Below, in pieces: positions 22,115 to 33,883 of a DNA stretch of 64,000 bases. The position numbers and the translations under genes are program-made. Within the stretch, counting starts at the first letter, position 1. Each line of letters begins with the position of its first letter. Source of the stretch: Ampelocalamus luodianensis (lineage: Eukaryota > Streptophyta > Magnoliopsida > Poales > Poaceae); NCBI GenBank assembly GCA_036346255.1, contig CM070632.1, forward strand, positions 22,709,408 through 22,773,407. The letters run 5' to 3'. The notes under the pieces are model-generated. The model saw only the letters and a list, made by a program, of their open reading frames with translations. It was not told where the DNA came from and ran no database searches.

Positions 22115-25100
22115 TGTAACATCCCATTTTCAAATGGCAAATAGTAATTGCCATTTGGTTCTTGATTTGAAAACCCTATGTTAAATTAGCAGATATTTTA
22201 AAAATCTCCTAGCTTCTAGCAAAGCTCGGCTTTATGTTTCAAACCTCCTTGAAGTTCCCAAATTCAAATTTTGATTTTGAATTCATCTTTTCGATTTTGG
22301 GCCCCTTCTATTTTGCCCTCCTCTCTTTCTTGGGCTCACCCGTGACCTCCCTTGGGCCCCGGCCCATTCCCCCTCCCCTTTTGGCCTTTCCTTGGCCCAG
22401 CTCCCTCTTCCCCCTGTCCTTCTTCTCCCATGGGCAGGCACCCAGGTGCCCGTTGCAGCTCAAGACTACGCTCGTGCGGCCGTCGCCTCGAGTCCGGTGG
22501 CCCCCCTCCTCGTCGGGCCCCGTCACCAGCATGCCTCCGCACCCGCCGCTCCCACCGGTGCTCCACCCCGTCCCGACACGCCGCACCTGCCCTGTCGCCC
22601 GCCGCACCTGTCCCCTTCCCGGTTCTCCCGACTTCGGCTCCCTCGTCGTCGCGTCAACGAGTGTCCCATCCCGGATCCTCCGCGCCCGCCTACAGCACCC
22701 CTCAGCCACCCTGTCTCCTCCGCCGCCTACTAGACCTTGTCGCCCATTCCGCGCGCCCGCCGCCCTCGCCAACACTCTGTCCCCTCCAGCAGCTCCCTTG
22801 CCCCCTCGCGCGCCTATAAGAAGCGCCTGGCTGCCCCCTTGCCTCCCCTCCCCACCATTCTACTCCTCACGTTCTCTGGCCATGCCGCCTCACCGCCGTT
22901 CAGCCGCTCCGGTGAGCCGCTGCCCCGGCCGACCCTGTCACAAGAAGCCCTCAGCGCCAAGGGTGCCATCCCCCATCTCCCCTCACCTTCCCCGCTGCCG
23001 AGACGTGCCACCGCCGCCGCCGTCACTCGTTCTCCGCCCTAGGCTGCCGCCGCCAGACCACCTCGGGTCGCCTCAAGCTTCCCCGAATCCACCGTCGGCT
23101 ACCCCTCCTCCAGGCGCCGCCCCTGCGCACCTCACCTCCCTCAGCGTGCCACCTTGTTGCGGGTGCCACTGCACGCCTCCACTCCCGTGTCGCCGCCTCC
23201 GCTTCCGCTGTCGCCCTGGTGCGCTTCCGGCACCGCCGTCGCCTCCAATAGGGCCACCACCCTTGAGCGGCCCCGTTCCACCTTCTCGTTGGCCACCCCA
23301 CCGCCCTATTCGCCGGCGCCGCCACCCTCTCTGTTGCCCGAGCACCTCCCCTACTCCCCCTGTGTGCTCCCTCTTTGCCTCCCTCTCTCAATGAAGCATG
23401 GGCCCCCCTTGTCAATGGCCCTTGGCCTCTTCTCTCCCCCCCCCCTTGACTCTCTTACAAGTGGGCCCAGGCCCTTGTAGTGGCAGCCAAAGCCATGTGA
23501 GAGTACTGCGCATGGACTTGGTCCATGTACTATTGGGTGCACCAATCCTCTCTCCTCTTTTGATTTATTTCAAAGCCGAACTTCAAAAGTCCCTTTCTCC
23601 CTCGTCGTAACTCCTAAAATTATGAAATTTGTTTCTAAAATTTTGTAAATTCAAGATCTTGCTAATGGCATAGGTATTGTTTAATTTGGAGTTTATTTAT
23701 TGGTTCTTTTGTATTTATTTGCTCTCTTTACTTGTTTGTGCCTTTTTTCAATACGTTCGTCCGATTAGGATTCAAAGAAGCGGGAGACCTCCACTTTGAT
23801 CAAGCACAAGACTATCAATATTCTCTTACCTTTAACCCAGGTAAGTCAGCACTTTGATCATTTTGATCCTACATTTTATGCAAATTATGTTCTTTTAAAA
23901 ATACGAAATTGCATGCTTCAATTCTTTATGTAAATGTATGTTAAAGCTTAGGGTAATTAAATACCAATTTGATAATTAAATAATTATTATACCATCCTTT
24001 GAAAATTGAATCCTTGAATCCTTGTCACTATAGTAATTATATGGTAAATACTAGGTATAGGTTGTACTTAAGCGACATGCTAGTCTTGCTTAAGTACCGG
24101 AACATTAAAGTGTCCTATTCATCATCTCTTTTTAACATAAATGTGGTTTTGGGCAATCATTGGGGCAAATGATTGAAATGGTTGTGATGATTTGGTTTAT
24201 ACTTCTCAAAAACCCTAAATTGCTATTACCCTGTCTGGGCGGATGGTGTGATGGATGGTACGACAGTGGATGCTAATGTAGCCCAAGGACTGTTGTTTTG
24301 TGGTTGGTATGTGGAATGAACCACCCAAATAAATCTAAGGATATAGTCTTGTCATGACCTCCCGTGTAAAACAAGTGCAACCACAAGTCTGTAAAGTACA
24401 ACCTGGCTAAATAATTTGTATCCATCAGTACGAGTTGCATCAGATAGATGATCCGCGACGCCGTAAGCCTTTGTGGCGAAGGGTGTCGGGGTGCTCGATG
24501 TAAGTCATTGGATGACGCAAGAGGGGGTCTGAGTAAGGGTTAACGGATCTAAAAGAACGTAACCCTTCGCAGACGAAACCTTAGCGAAGTATAACTAATA
24601 CTGAGGGAAGCATTGTAAAGGCCTTGTGGTGATATCCCCTTGATTTACATGTCTTCGGAAATATGTGTACATATAAAGACGATTATCTCTTGTGGGTAAA
24701 GTGTACAATCTCTGCAGAGTAATAAACTGTTTAAACAGTCGTGCCTACGGTTAAAGGCGGACATAGGAACATAACTTGAGTTAATTCTATTTCAAAAACT
24801 TTTGTGGGTGGGATACAAATGTGGTGGGCTCACCTAGCCCGTGATTTGGATTTTTCCTGGGTCTTCGAACCCAGCGTTGTTAATAAATGGAGGTAACTCC
24901 AATCAAAATAAGCATAAGGTTGAGGTAGCCTCTGTTGTTATAAATATTGTACAAATACTCTCTTTAACAAAATGCAATTTGTTAAAATGCTAAGTGCTAG
25001 GGATTTCTATTAATGGTAATTGAAAATGTTGCTTTAACAAATAAAAAAACCTGAGTCATCCTTGTTAAGCCTTGCATATATATTATTGCATTATGTGTTA

Positions 25101-25616
25101 GCTCGCGAGCACGGAAGTTGTGCTCATTCTCGCTCTTCCCCCCAAAACCCTCAAAAGCAGGAAATCCGGGAGATTACGACTACTACGAGGATCCAGAAGT
25201 GGGAGGCCCAGGAGATGATGAGGAATAGTTTAATTCTTTTAGTCTAGGTCTCGCCTCAGTCCAGCTGACTCCATCGGTGCTTGTGTGCATCCTATATTAT
25301 CTGAGTCTTTGGGTAATATCGGACGCACACGGGTTTCCCCAGTCACTTGCCTGTGGAGAGATGTACTCTCGTCCTTTTGCTTCCGCTGTAGTTACCATTG
25401 TCTTTTGTAATGTAATCTTTGGGTCTGTTCGACCTTTATTGTAAAATCTGACCCAATATGGTCTATGTAAACTCCGATGTGTTAATTAATGACTGGTATG
25501 GTTATACGTCATGTATGAATTGATTTATTGATGTATTTGTGAGTGCTATCTACTGATGCAGGGAATAACACAGTGTTTTCATAGAGGATTTGGATTTACG
25601 AAATCTAGGTTCGACA
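22115..25616 (+). repeat. 3' LTR of the 16.4-kb element
   Basis: An uninterrupted 3502-bp copy starting TGTAACATCCC and ending TCGACA. It contains the TATA box at about 22815 and the palindrome pair CTCTGCAGAG (24710-24719) and CTGTTTAAACAG (24727-24738). It serves as the empty-site reference for both nested insertions in the 5' LTR. Confidence 0.88.
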
Positions 25617-26172
25617 CGTGATGCGAGGATTAATATGAAGGGGTCTATGATAGCAGGGGCTCATTGACGGCGGTGCAATCGATGACGGTGTCGGTTCGGG
25701 CGATGACGAGGAAGACTACTCGATTCCCATGAACTGCTAGAGAATGCTTAACTGAGGGAGATGATGGAGGAGGCCCAAGAACACAACGTGACACGATTTG
25801 ATTCCACACAAACTCATCGGAGAAGGAGATCAAGAAATGGAGTGGCAGCCGAGGCGGATGGTGGCAACATCGTTCCAGACTTAGAGAAGATGACGCGTTA
25901 GGGCGGCGGCACTGCACGGGAGAACGTGGGAGTTGGGGGCAGTACAAGGGGGGACGCGGTGGTCACGGTGCTCCTTAAATTGTAATTTGAAGGATTGATT
26001 GTTTTGGAAACAAGGATGGAAGAGAAAGCTGAATTGGAATTTGGATTGATTTACATTTCGAATTTTGAATTTAGGATCATGAAAATTCACAGAAATCCAA
26101 AGAAGATCCAAATGCTTCGAAGTAATTATTTTGGAAATTAATTTTTAAGCAAGAAAGAAAATTGGGATGTCA

Positions 26173-27906
26173 GATCTAAACGTGCTTGGGATTAAGCTCG
26201 GGTGGTTCTGGCTAGGCTAGCTGGCCCAACTCAACATGTCAACAGAGCGGCCGCGAAGAACACAAGCTCGCCCCGGCAGGCGGTAGCCCACGCGACAGGC
26301 TCACGCTGGTCACGCTGCCTGGGCCGATGAGCGCGCTGCACGGCACGTAGCCGCCGTTCCGAGGCGTCCCTGCCGGCCCGCGCCTACTTACCGGTGGCAT
26401 GGCTCGTGGGCTCGTGGCACGCGGGGTCTCGGCCGACCCAAGGAAATCACGGTAGCGGTACGCGGTTCGCCACCCTGGGCTGCAGCGGAAGCCGGCGCCG
26501 GCCGCCTCGTTTCTCGACTCCTGGTCGTGCCGCGGAAAAAGCTGGGCCGCCACTGCTCTACTGGCTAGTGGATACTGCTTGTTGGCAGCTGATAGCACCT
26601 GGTCCATATCACTAGCCGCTGGGCTTGCATCCAATAGCATACGTTATATCCCCCCAATCACCGAAAAAATTGAGAGTACACAAGCGGAGAAATACATATG
26701 AACTAATCTCACATGAATCAATTTGTTTTTCGCAGTAAAGGAAAAAACATTCTTGTGCCACTCATTTTCTCAAAAAATAAAATTATGTGCCACTCATAGA
26801 TGTACAAGCCATGCATACATATACGAAAAGGACTTAACTACACTGCAAATATCCACCTGAATCCGTACGAACATTTCTATCAGGTATTTCTCGCACCACC
26901 TTTGGATCAAATTAAGTGTTTCCACCGAGCGTCCTTTCAATTCAAGCCTAACATTCGCGCGCATGGGGAGGTTTATACTTTATAATGATTACCACTGTCC
27001 TAGATGAATGTTCTTTCTAGCTAATTTATACTCCTTAAAGTATACATAGAAAGAAACCCTAGATTAGGTTAATGCAAAGACAGATCTACGCATATCAACC
27101 AGTAATGTGCACATCAACAAGTATATATGCATGCTTAGTTAGTTTACATGGCTTCTAGACCTAGGTAGCCACCAATCATTAGTAGTAGATTTGCCATGGC
27201 TTTCTCTCTCTCCCCCACACATGCGAAAAGAGAGAACTCATTGGGAGCATGCTTCTGTCTTGTTCTTAATTCTTCGTCGTCTCAACACGAGGTGTGTGCT
27301 TTCCCTAAAGCGCCATCCAACCAACAACCAAAGTGGAATCCAACTCCTCACCTCCCATGGTAGCACATCATGCGTCGATCGCTCGCTAGTGGAGGCACCT
27401 CTCGATCCCTTTCATGGCTAATTGGCTCCAAAAGGATATCCCCGAGGGGGTAAAATTATTAACATTATCCGAGATTCCACTTGGCCCCTATGATGTGGGG
27501 CTGACTGTGATCCAAGGCGGCCAATGGTGGCGCAGGATTGGATCACTTCGCCATCGGATTAAGATTTTTCATGTGCGAAATCGCCGAATAAGCGAGTGCG
27601 ATCGATAGGTATATATGCCGCATTTACGTGTGTGCGAGTGCGATCGATATAGATCTTTCAGTTGTGAACTTGTGATGATTTAGCTTAAGATTTTCGATCA
27701 AATCAGGTACAAGAAAGCTCTTCCCTTGTTTGATCTGTGGGCGGGTGGTACAACTTCTTTTTCGTTGCTGCGTAGCTATAGGATGCATGCATGCATGTTT
27801 GAGTTAAAAAGCAAGGTGGTTGTACTGCAGGTGTGGGAGGGAGAGAAAGATCAAGCTTTTGCCTTGCAAAGTACACGGTTGCTTTCCACTTCCTCTAACT
27901 GAAGGG
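26173..27906. other. Host-like intergenic interval
   Basis: The only sizeable stretch here not assigned to an element. It has a GC-rich island at 26230-26600 and otherwise ordinary AT-rich DNA with CATGCATG runs. An open frame at 27414-27608 (MANWLQKDIPEG start) is unassigned. No RNA gene was recognised. Confidence 0.4.
26239..26640 (-). CDS. Unrecognised GC-rich ORF, 133 codons
   Basis: The minus-strand frame opens with MLLDASPAASDMDQVLSAAN and is rich in Ala, Pro, Arg and Ser. No signal peptide, membrane helix or known motif is seen. A consensus-like splice donor (CCG followed by GTAAGT) lies near 26390, so it could be the 5' part of a spliced gene or a captured fragment. The length and composition could also arise by chance in GC-rich DNA. 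It sits alone between retroelements. No function is proposed. Confidence 0.2.
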   Translation of the reverse strand: MLLDASPAASDMDQVLSAANKQYPLASRAVAAQLFPRHDQESRNEAAGAGFRCSPGWRTAYRYRDFLGSAETPRATSPRAMPPVSRRGPAGTPRNGGYVPCSALIGPGSVTSVSLSRGLPPAGASLCSSRPLC

Positions 27907-30532
27907 TGTCGGGATCTGATTTACGCACCCGATTTATGTATTCCAAATTAGTTCTAGATTAGTAGCTAGCTCATACAATAAAATATCGATAAAATACCAT
28001 TCATTTATTGATTTAACTAAGAAGATCTCAAATTAACAAATAGTAATAATAACTGGACCTTAAAGTTAACGTTTACTTAAGTTGTCACACAGGACTAAAG
28101 AAACAAAAAACCTCTTGCAGTGGAACGGAAAACTTGGAAAAGTCCAATCAACATATCCATAGGCAATCGAGTGAAGAACGCATCCTAATTCGTAAAGTCA
28201 TATTACTCCTTCTCGAAAAGTTTTTGAGCAGCTTGATATTCTTCAACTGAGCAACAATATTTAAAGCCGTGAGACAATAAAGTACTCAGCAAGTCGTATA
28301 AAATATTATGCAATTAATATTCATACAAAACTTGATCAAAGGAACTGTCGTATGGTTCTTTTGCAGAAAGCGGGCATTGACAATAAATACAGTAAATAGA
28401 TTGCAAAGCATAATTTAAAAGACGATAAATAAATAAGCAAACAATTTCTTTGAAAACAACCGGTGAACTTTCCATTCATATCCCAACCAAACCACCAAGT
28501 GAACATCTCATCCACCGAGCGAATATTATATTCACTAAGTGAACTCCCCATTCACCTTTGACACAAATCACCAAGTGAATTCCCCATCCACCAAGCAAAC
28601 ATCATATTCACCAAGTGAACTTCTCATTCACACCCTGACATATTTTTATAAAAACTCTACCTCTCGTGTGAAACCCCCGAACATTGTTCATAACCGAGGA
28701 CACGACTGTTTAAACAGTTTTAACTCTGCAGAGGTTGTATAGGCTTTACCCACAAAAGATAAATCAACTTATAATGCCGGCCAAGACACGCTTCCGAAGG
28801 TGTGCGGCCAAGTGATTATCACAAGGCCTTTACAAAGCTCCTTCTCAACCTAGTTCTGCCTACTAAGGTTTCAACACTGAATGTCTTACTGACCAAACAT
28901 GGCCCCACTCTTGCACCATTGTGAGTATATGTTCATCTCGTAACTTACGCTTCCAAAAACAGAACTAACCTGAGACATTACTAATTAGTTAGTCAGGTCC
29001 ATCCCATACTGGACATATGGTTGTACGATATGACACAGTTTAATGGCACACAAGATTAAGTCCTTGACAAGTTACCTAGGTGAGGCTACCTTATCCAAAA
29101 AAAGTGCTAACCGCACCCACCTTTACTGCACGATCACTCGTTTAAACATAAACCATTTTGTTTAACTAAACCAATGCCAATCCCTATCATGGCACATAAT
29201 TTTATAATAGCGGCATCACAGCACAATTGGTACAACAGTGGTATCACACCCCAGTTGCACAATAGTGGCATCACACCACAATTCCATATATCATTAAGTC
29301 AAATTATCAATATTGAACATGTGATCATGAACCCATCGTAACTAAGCATCTCTACGATAACCCATGTTGGTGACATAAATATGTTGAACTAATATTGACC
29401 ATCCTATAGTGACAAAGGGTTCGTGGTATTCAAATAATCAATGGAGGCATAGTGACAAATATTTGATCAACTACTCCCAAAAGTAGTTGATATAAAAGTA
29501 GCATGCAATTTGATATAAAATAATATACTTTTGAAAACACAGGTTCAACATGATCATTGTATTATGACTTGTCTTGTCTTTGCTCAGTTACCACACTTTG
29601 ATCTTCAAAACTTACTCCTACTCCTCCTCCTTGGAAATCGTCGTCTAGACGAGAGAGAAACAATGAATGATGTACAAATAAATTCAAAAGAAATTCAAAT
29701 AAAATTCAAAAATAATAAAAGCAACCCTTAAAGAAATAGCTTGATTTTAGATGAATTTATGAACTTGAACAGACTGAATCGGAGTTCGAACGGAGGAGAA
29801 CGAGCTCTCGAAAGATTATCGGCAAAGGAAAAAGAGAGAGAGAAAAGAATATTCCAAGGAATATTCCTTTAGATTAAACTAAAGAAAACCTTTAGAGACT
29901 GGCAGGTGGATCCCACAGGAATATTCCAAATTTCTGAAATAAAAGGAAATCCAAAAAACTCCAATGGCGGACAAGCGGGGCCCTAGTCTTTGGACCAAGT
30001 CCATGAAAGAGGGCTCAAGTCTATGGTGGACTGGGTGCACAAGAGATGAGTAGATGACATGTAGGGCCTGCATGTCATTGTGTCTGGTTTAGATATAAGG
30101 TTTTGGGTTTGCCACGTGTGCATTGACCGGACGACATGGCGACGCTAAAGCTGACGGGGCAGTGAGCTGGCGACAACGTGGTGTGCCACACGGGTGTGAC
30201 GTGGCACCGGCATGAGCGACAGCGCTCTGAGCCCGACGGCTTGCTGACAGCAACGGCCATAGCATAGGTGAAGCAGGGGTGCAATGCGGAGAGTACGAGG
30301 AGGCGAACAAGGTGACACGATAAACTTCACTGGTGACGACCTTTGGGCGAGCGGTGGCGCGACAGAAGCGACGACGGCAACAGGTTGCATGGCGGTGAGG
30401 CACTGTGGCAAAGCACCAGCGAAGGGAAAGGAAGAATGCCATAGAACATCGAGCAGTGAACCCAAAGGGGTGGATGGTGTTGACAGAAACTCACAGGTGG
30501 CGGCGCAATCCGGCGAGGCTAAAATTCAAACA
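27907..30532 (-). mobile_element. Minus-strand LTR (solo or truncated)
   Basis: On the minus strand this ends CAGATCCCGACA at 27907. It contains the shared LTR module with CTGTTTAAACAG (28706-28717) and CTCTGCAGAG (28724-28733), and a short tandem repeat of a GTGGTGTGATGCCACT-like unit (29205-29285). Its downstream half aligns well with 32030-33883 on the opposite strand. A possible start, TGTTTGAATTTTAGCC, lies at 30532. Target duplications were not found, so the right boundary is uncertain. Confidence 0.6.
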
Positions 30533-30539
30533 TTTATCT

Positions 30540-33500
30540 CAAATAAATTATGAATCTCAAATCTAATCTCCTATCTCAAGTTTGAAATTTGAATCTCTTT
30601 CTGAATCTCAATTCTAACCTCCACCAAAAATTTGAATTATTTCTCAATTTTATCTTCGGACCGAGCCCAATTCTTTTTCTCTGGCCCACTTCTTTTTCTG
30701 TTTTTCTTTCCCCCCCCTTTCCCCCCCTTTTTCTTCTTTTTTCCTTTTCTTCCTTCCTTCCTTCCTTTCTTTCTTTCTTCCACCCGGTATGTTTTCCTTG
30801 CTTCTCTGCTCCTTGATCTGTCCTGAATCGCCGCCCAGGCTAGCGCGCCCACCCCTCGGCCCGACTGTGCTAGTGTGCCCCGCCCCTCGGCCTGATCGTG
30901 CCAGCACGCCCCACCGCCTGTGCTTCCACCTGCGCCACACCCGTGCCTTGCGCCCAGGCCGTGCCGCGCCCGTGCCGCGTCGTGCGCCGCTCCTGTCGCC
31001 CACGTCATGCCCGTCATCAACACTGGCCATCATGTCTGCCATCTTCGCGCACATTCAACGCCCCATCATCGCGCACCATCAAGATTGTCATTTATGTCGC
31101 TGCCATCAATGTCTGAACCAGGAAGACCGCCATGAATCCCGCTCGTGCCCACGCTACTCCATCCTCAGGTGTGCCTATAAAAGGAAGCCTAAGCACTTCC
31201 TCTATCCCCTTCGCACCCCTCGAACTCTCTCTGTTCTCGGAGCACCATTGCCGCCACGGACATCATCTTTTCGAGCGCTGGTCGCCACCTCGTGTCGCTA
31301 TTCCCGTCGCCCAGTGAGGATCTTACCCATCCAACCACATCATGCTGTGTTCCCAAGCTCATGTTCTTTTCCCCTCAATCAATTTTGGATTTCATCGCAA
31401 GTCGTTGCCGCATTCGCTTTCTTCTTCAATTCCGGCCGAAAGTCCACTGTCGCCCAATCTTCTTCTCCGGTGAGCTCCTTACCATTGGGACCGCGTCATG
31501 TCGTGTTCCCAATCTTCTTCTACCCATCCCCCACCTCCTCTCGGCTGCTTTGTCCATGGACCAAGCCACCACCGCCGCTACCTTCTCCACTGTTGCTGGC
31601 ACTGTCACCCCACCGCCTCATCCATCCCCCAGCCGCCTCGATTCACCCGACGCCTTCCCCATGTCATCACCCAGCCCATGCGCACATCGCCTTCCTCGTC
31701 GTGCTTCCACATCACCGGCGTTGCCTACGTGCTCGTGTGCCCTTGCCGCCACCGCCATGTTGCCGCCCCAGCCGCGTTGCCACCACCCGGGGGACCACCA
31801 CCCCATCGAGGTTCCATTTTTGTGGTCGTTGCCCGCCACCGACCACCGGCGCCACTACACGCCAGTGCCACCCTGTCCCCTTCCTCTGGTTTTCTTGTCT
31901 CATGTTCTCTCTATGATTTCCTCTTTGTGTCACTGACAATGGAGTCCCACTTGTCATACATAGTCCTTCCCCTCTCTTTCCATCTCTCTCTCACTAGCAA
32001 ATGGGTCCCTTGTGTCATACACTGAGATTTAGCAATATTAAAATCGAACAGAATATTCGAGGAATATTCCCTCTCTTCCAATTTTCAGGATTTTCCAAAT
32101 CCGATAATCTTCCAGATGCTCGTTCTCCTTCATACGACCTCCGACCCCGTCGATTCTTATTCCTAAATTCATCTAAATTCAATATCTCTCCACCAGTACC
32201 TATTTTATATTTTTTATATTTTATTTGGTTTTACCGTTATTTATTTGTCTCATTTTGCCCGTATAGGCTCAGACGTTGCCGAAGCCTTCTTGGACCAGTC
32301 TGCAGGAGTAACTCCAATCTTTGATGAAGGCAAGTCAAAGACCTTTGATCATGTTGTACCCAATTTTTATAAAAATTATATTGTTTTATATCAATTGTTT
32401 TCGGGAGTAGCTAATTACCTAATTGACTTTATGCCACCTTGAATATTGTGAATGTCGTGTATCCTTTGACACTATAGGAAGGTTTGATATTAGTTGGACA
32501 TATTTATATCACCAACATGGGTGGCGTAATATGTTTAGTCATGCTTAGTTACGATGGGCTCATGATCACATGTTCAATAATGTTAAATTTGACTTAATGA
32601 TAAATGAAATTGTGGTGTGATACCATTGTCGTGAAACCGTAGTACGATGTTACTGTTGTGTCGATTGTGGTGCGATGCCGTTGTTATAAAATTTTGTACC
32701 ATGACAGGGATTGTTATTGGATTGGGTGGACAAAATGATTTATGTTTAAGCAAGTGATCATGTAGTAAAGGGGTGCGTGAGTCACATTGTTTTGGATGAG
32801 GTAGTCTTATCTGAGTAATCACTAAGGACTTAATCTTGTGCGCTATTGATCTAAGCCTTATTGTACAACCACATATCCAGTATGGGATGGACCTGGCTAA
32901 TTAAATAATAATGTCTTGATTTTGGTTCTGTCATGTGTCCTGTGAGCCGGGTTTTAGGGTTTACAGGTAGATTCACATGGCACAAGAGGGGGCCCCCAAC
33001 TGTGGTGGATGTAACCCTTCGGTGGTGAAACCTTAGCGGGCAAAAATGGGTTAAGACATAATTTTGTAAAAATCTTGTGATAATCACTTAGTTGCACATC
33101 TACGAAAGCGTGTCATAGCGGACATTATAAGTTGATTATCTCTTGTGGGTTAAGTTGTACAACCTCTGCAGAGTGTTAAAACTGTTCGAATAGCCGTGTC
33201 CCTGGTTATGGATAATGCTAGTGATTTCACATGAGGTATAGAGTTTTCATAAAATGTTTGGATGGTGGAAAGGATAAGAAGTGAATGGGTAGTTCACTAG
33301 TTATTGGTTGCGAAGTGAACAGGTAGTTTACTGGTTATTTCAAAATAATTGTTTATTTTATTTATATAGTCTTTTCACTTATACTTTACAATCTATTTAC
33401 TCTATTTATTGTTAATATTGCTTTCTGCAAAATAACCATTATTCAAGCCTTGTATGAATATTAATTGCATAATATTCCCTACGACTTGTTGAGTATTTTA

Positions 33501-33883
33501 TATACTCACGATTTTATGCCATTGTTGATTAATTGCCGAGGAAGAATCCGGGAATCCATGAATTCCACGAGGAGTACTTTGAAGACTATGCGAACGAGGA
33601 GTACTTTGAAGACTATGCGAACTAGGATATGCTCCCTACTCGATTGCCTGCGGGCATGTCGGATGGCCACCACAAGTTATCTTATTTTCGTTGTAAGAGT
33701 TATATTTTTCTTTCAAGCTCTGCGTGGCAAACTATGCAAACTTTGACCATAAGGTCCGCTACTTCTATTCAAAATAATTTGCTTCTTTCTTAGCTATTTC
33801 GTTGTATGGATATGATTTTCATCGATGTTGTCACAGTGTGAGCTAGCTACTGATCATGGGACTAGCAAGTTCGGGTCCCAACA
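30540..33883 (+). mobile_element. Plus-strand LTR of the same family, head to head with its neighbour
   Basis: This ends CGGGTCCCAACA at 33883. It has a homopyrimidine run (30700-30780), a TATA box at 31176, the CTCTGCAGAG palindrome (33164-33173) and the near-palindrome CTGTTCGAATAG (33182-33193). Its half from about 32030 onward matches the minus-strand LTR to the left, while the U3 parts differ. No primer site, gag or pol is attached, and no target duplication was identified. A 24-bp segment around GAGTACTTTGAAGACTATGC is tandemly repeated at about 33569-33620. Confidence 0.6.
31176..31184 (+). promoter_or_regulatory. LTR core promoter TATA box
   Basis: TATAAAAGG follows a GC-rich block and precedes a C-rich leader, the usual promoter layout of these LTRs. 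Function is inferred. Confidence 0.45.

Larger units (their letters stand above)
9172..25616 (+). mobile_element. 16.4-kb gag-only Ty3/gypsy-type element with two nested insertions
   Basis: The 5' LTR begins TGTAACATCCCATTTTC at 9172 and the 3' LTR begins likewise at 22115 and ends TCGACA at 25616. The flanks are CGTGA at 9167-9171 and 25617-25621, a perfect 5-bp duplication. The 5' LTR is broken by a solo LTR (11868-17213) and a Mutator-like element (17560-18946). Without them it is about 3.57 kb, close to the 3.50-kb 3' LTR. Primer site TGGTATCAGAGC at 19490, a decayed gag (20745-22062) and a purine tract before 22115 complete it. The coding frame ends right where protease should begin, and RT, RNase H and integrase are deleted. 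Confidence 0.88.
1893..26172 (-). mobile_element. Solo LTR (about 2.0 kb) split by two insertions
   Basis: Read on the minus strand, an LTR starts TGACATCCCAATTTTC at 26172 and ends GGTCCCAACA at 1893. Its parts are 26172-25622, 9171-7907 and 2099-1893, about 2023 bp in total. The gaps are exactly a 16.4-kb retrotransposon plus its CGTGA duplication and a CACTA element plus its AAA duplication. Minus-strand ORFs within it are short and do not look like gag or pol. The same ending (GGTCCCAACA) is seen in the plus-strand LTR ending at 33883. Flanking 5-mers (AAACC and GATCT) do not match, so the boundaries or a simple solo-LTR origin are not proven. Confidence 0.6.

Noticed and set aside
22234..23394. 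386-codon plus-strand ORF
   Set aside because: Same LTR segment in the 3' copy. The homologous 5' LTR frame is interrupted, so the frame is not conserved. No domain is visible.
30789..31916. 375-codon plus-strand ORF
   Set aside because: Lies across the TATA box and leader of an LTR, is Pro/Ser/His-rich and unrelated to gag or pol. Compositional.
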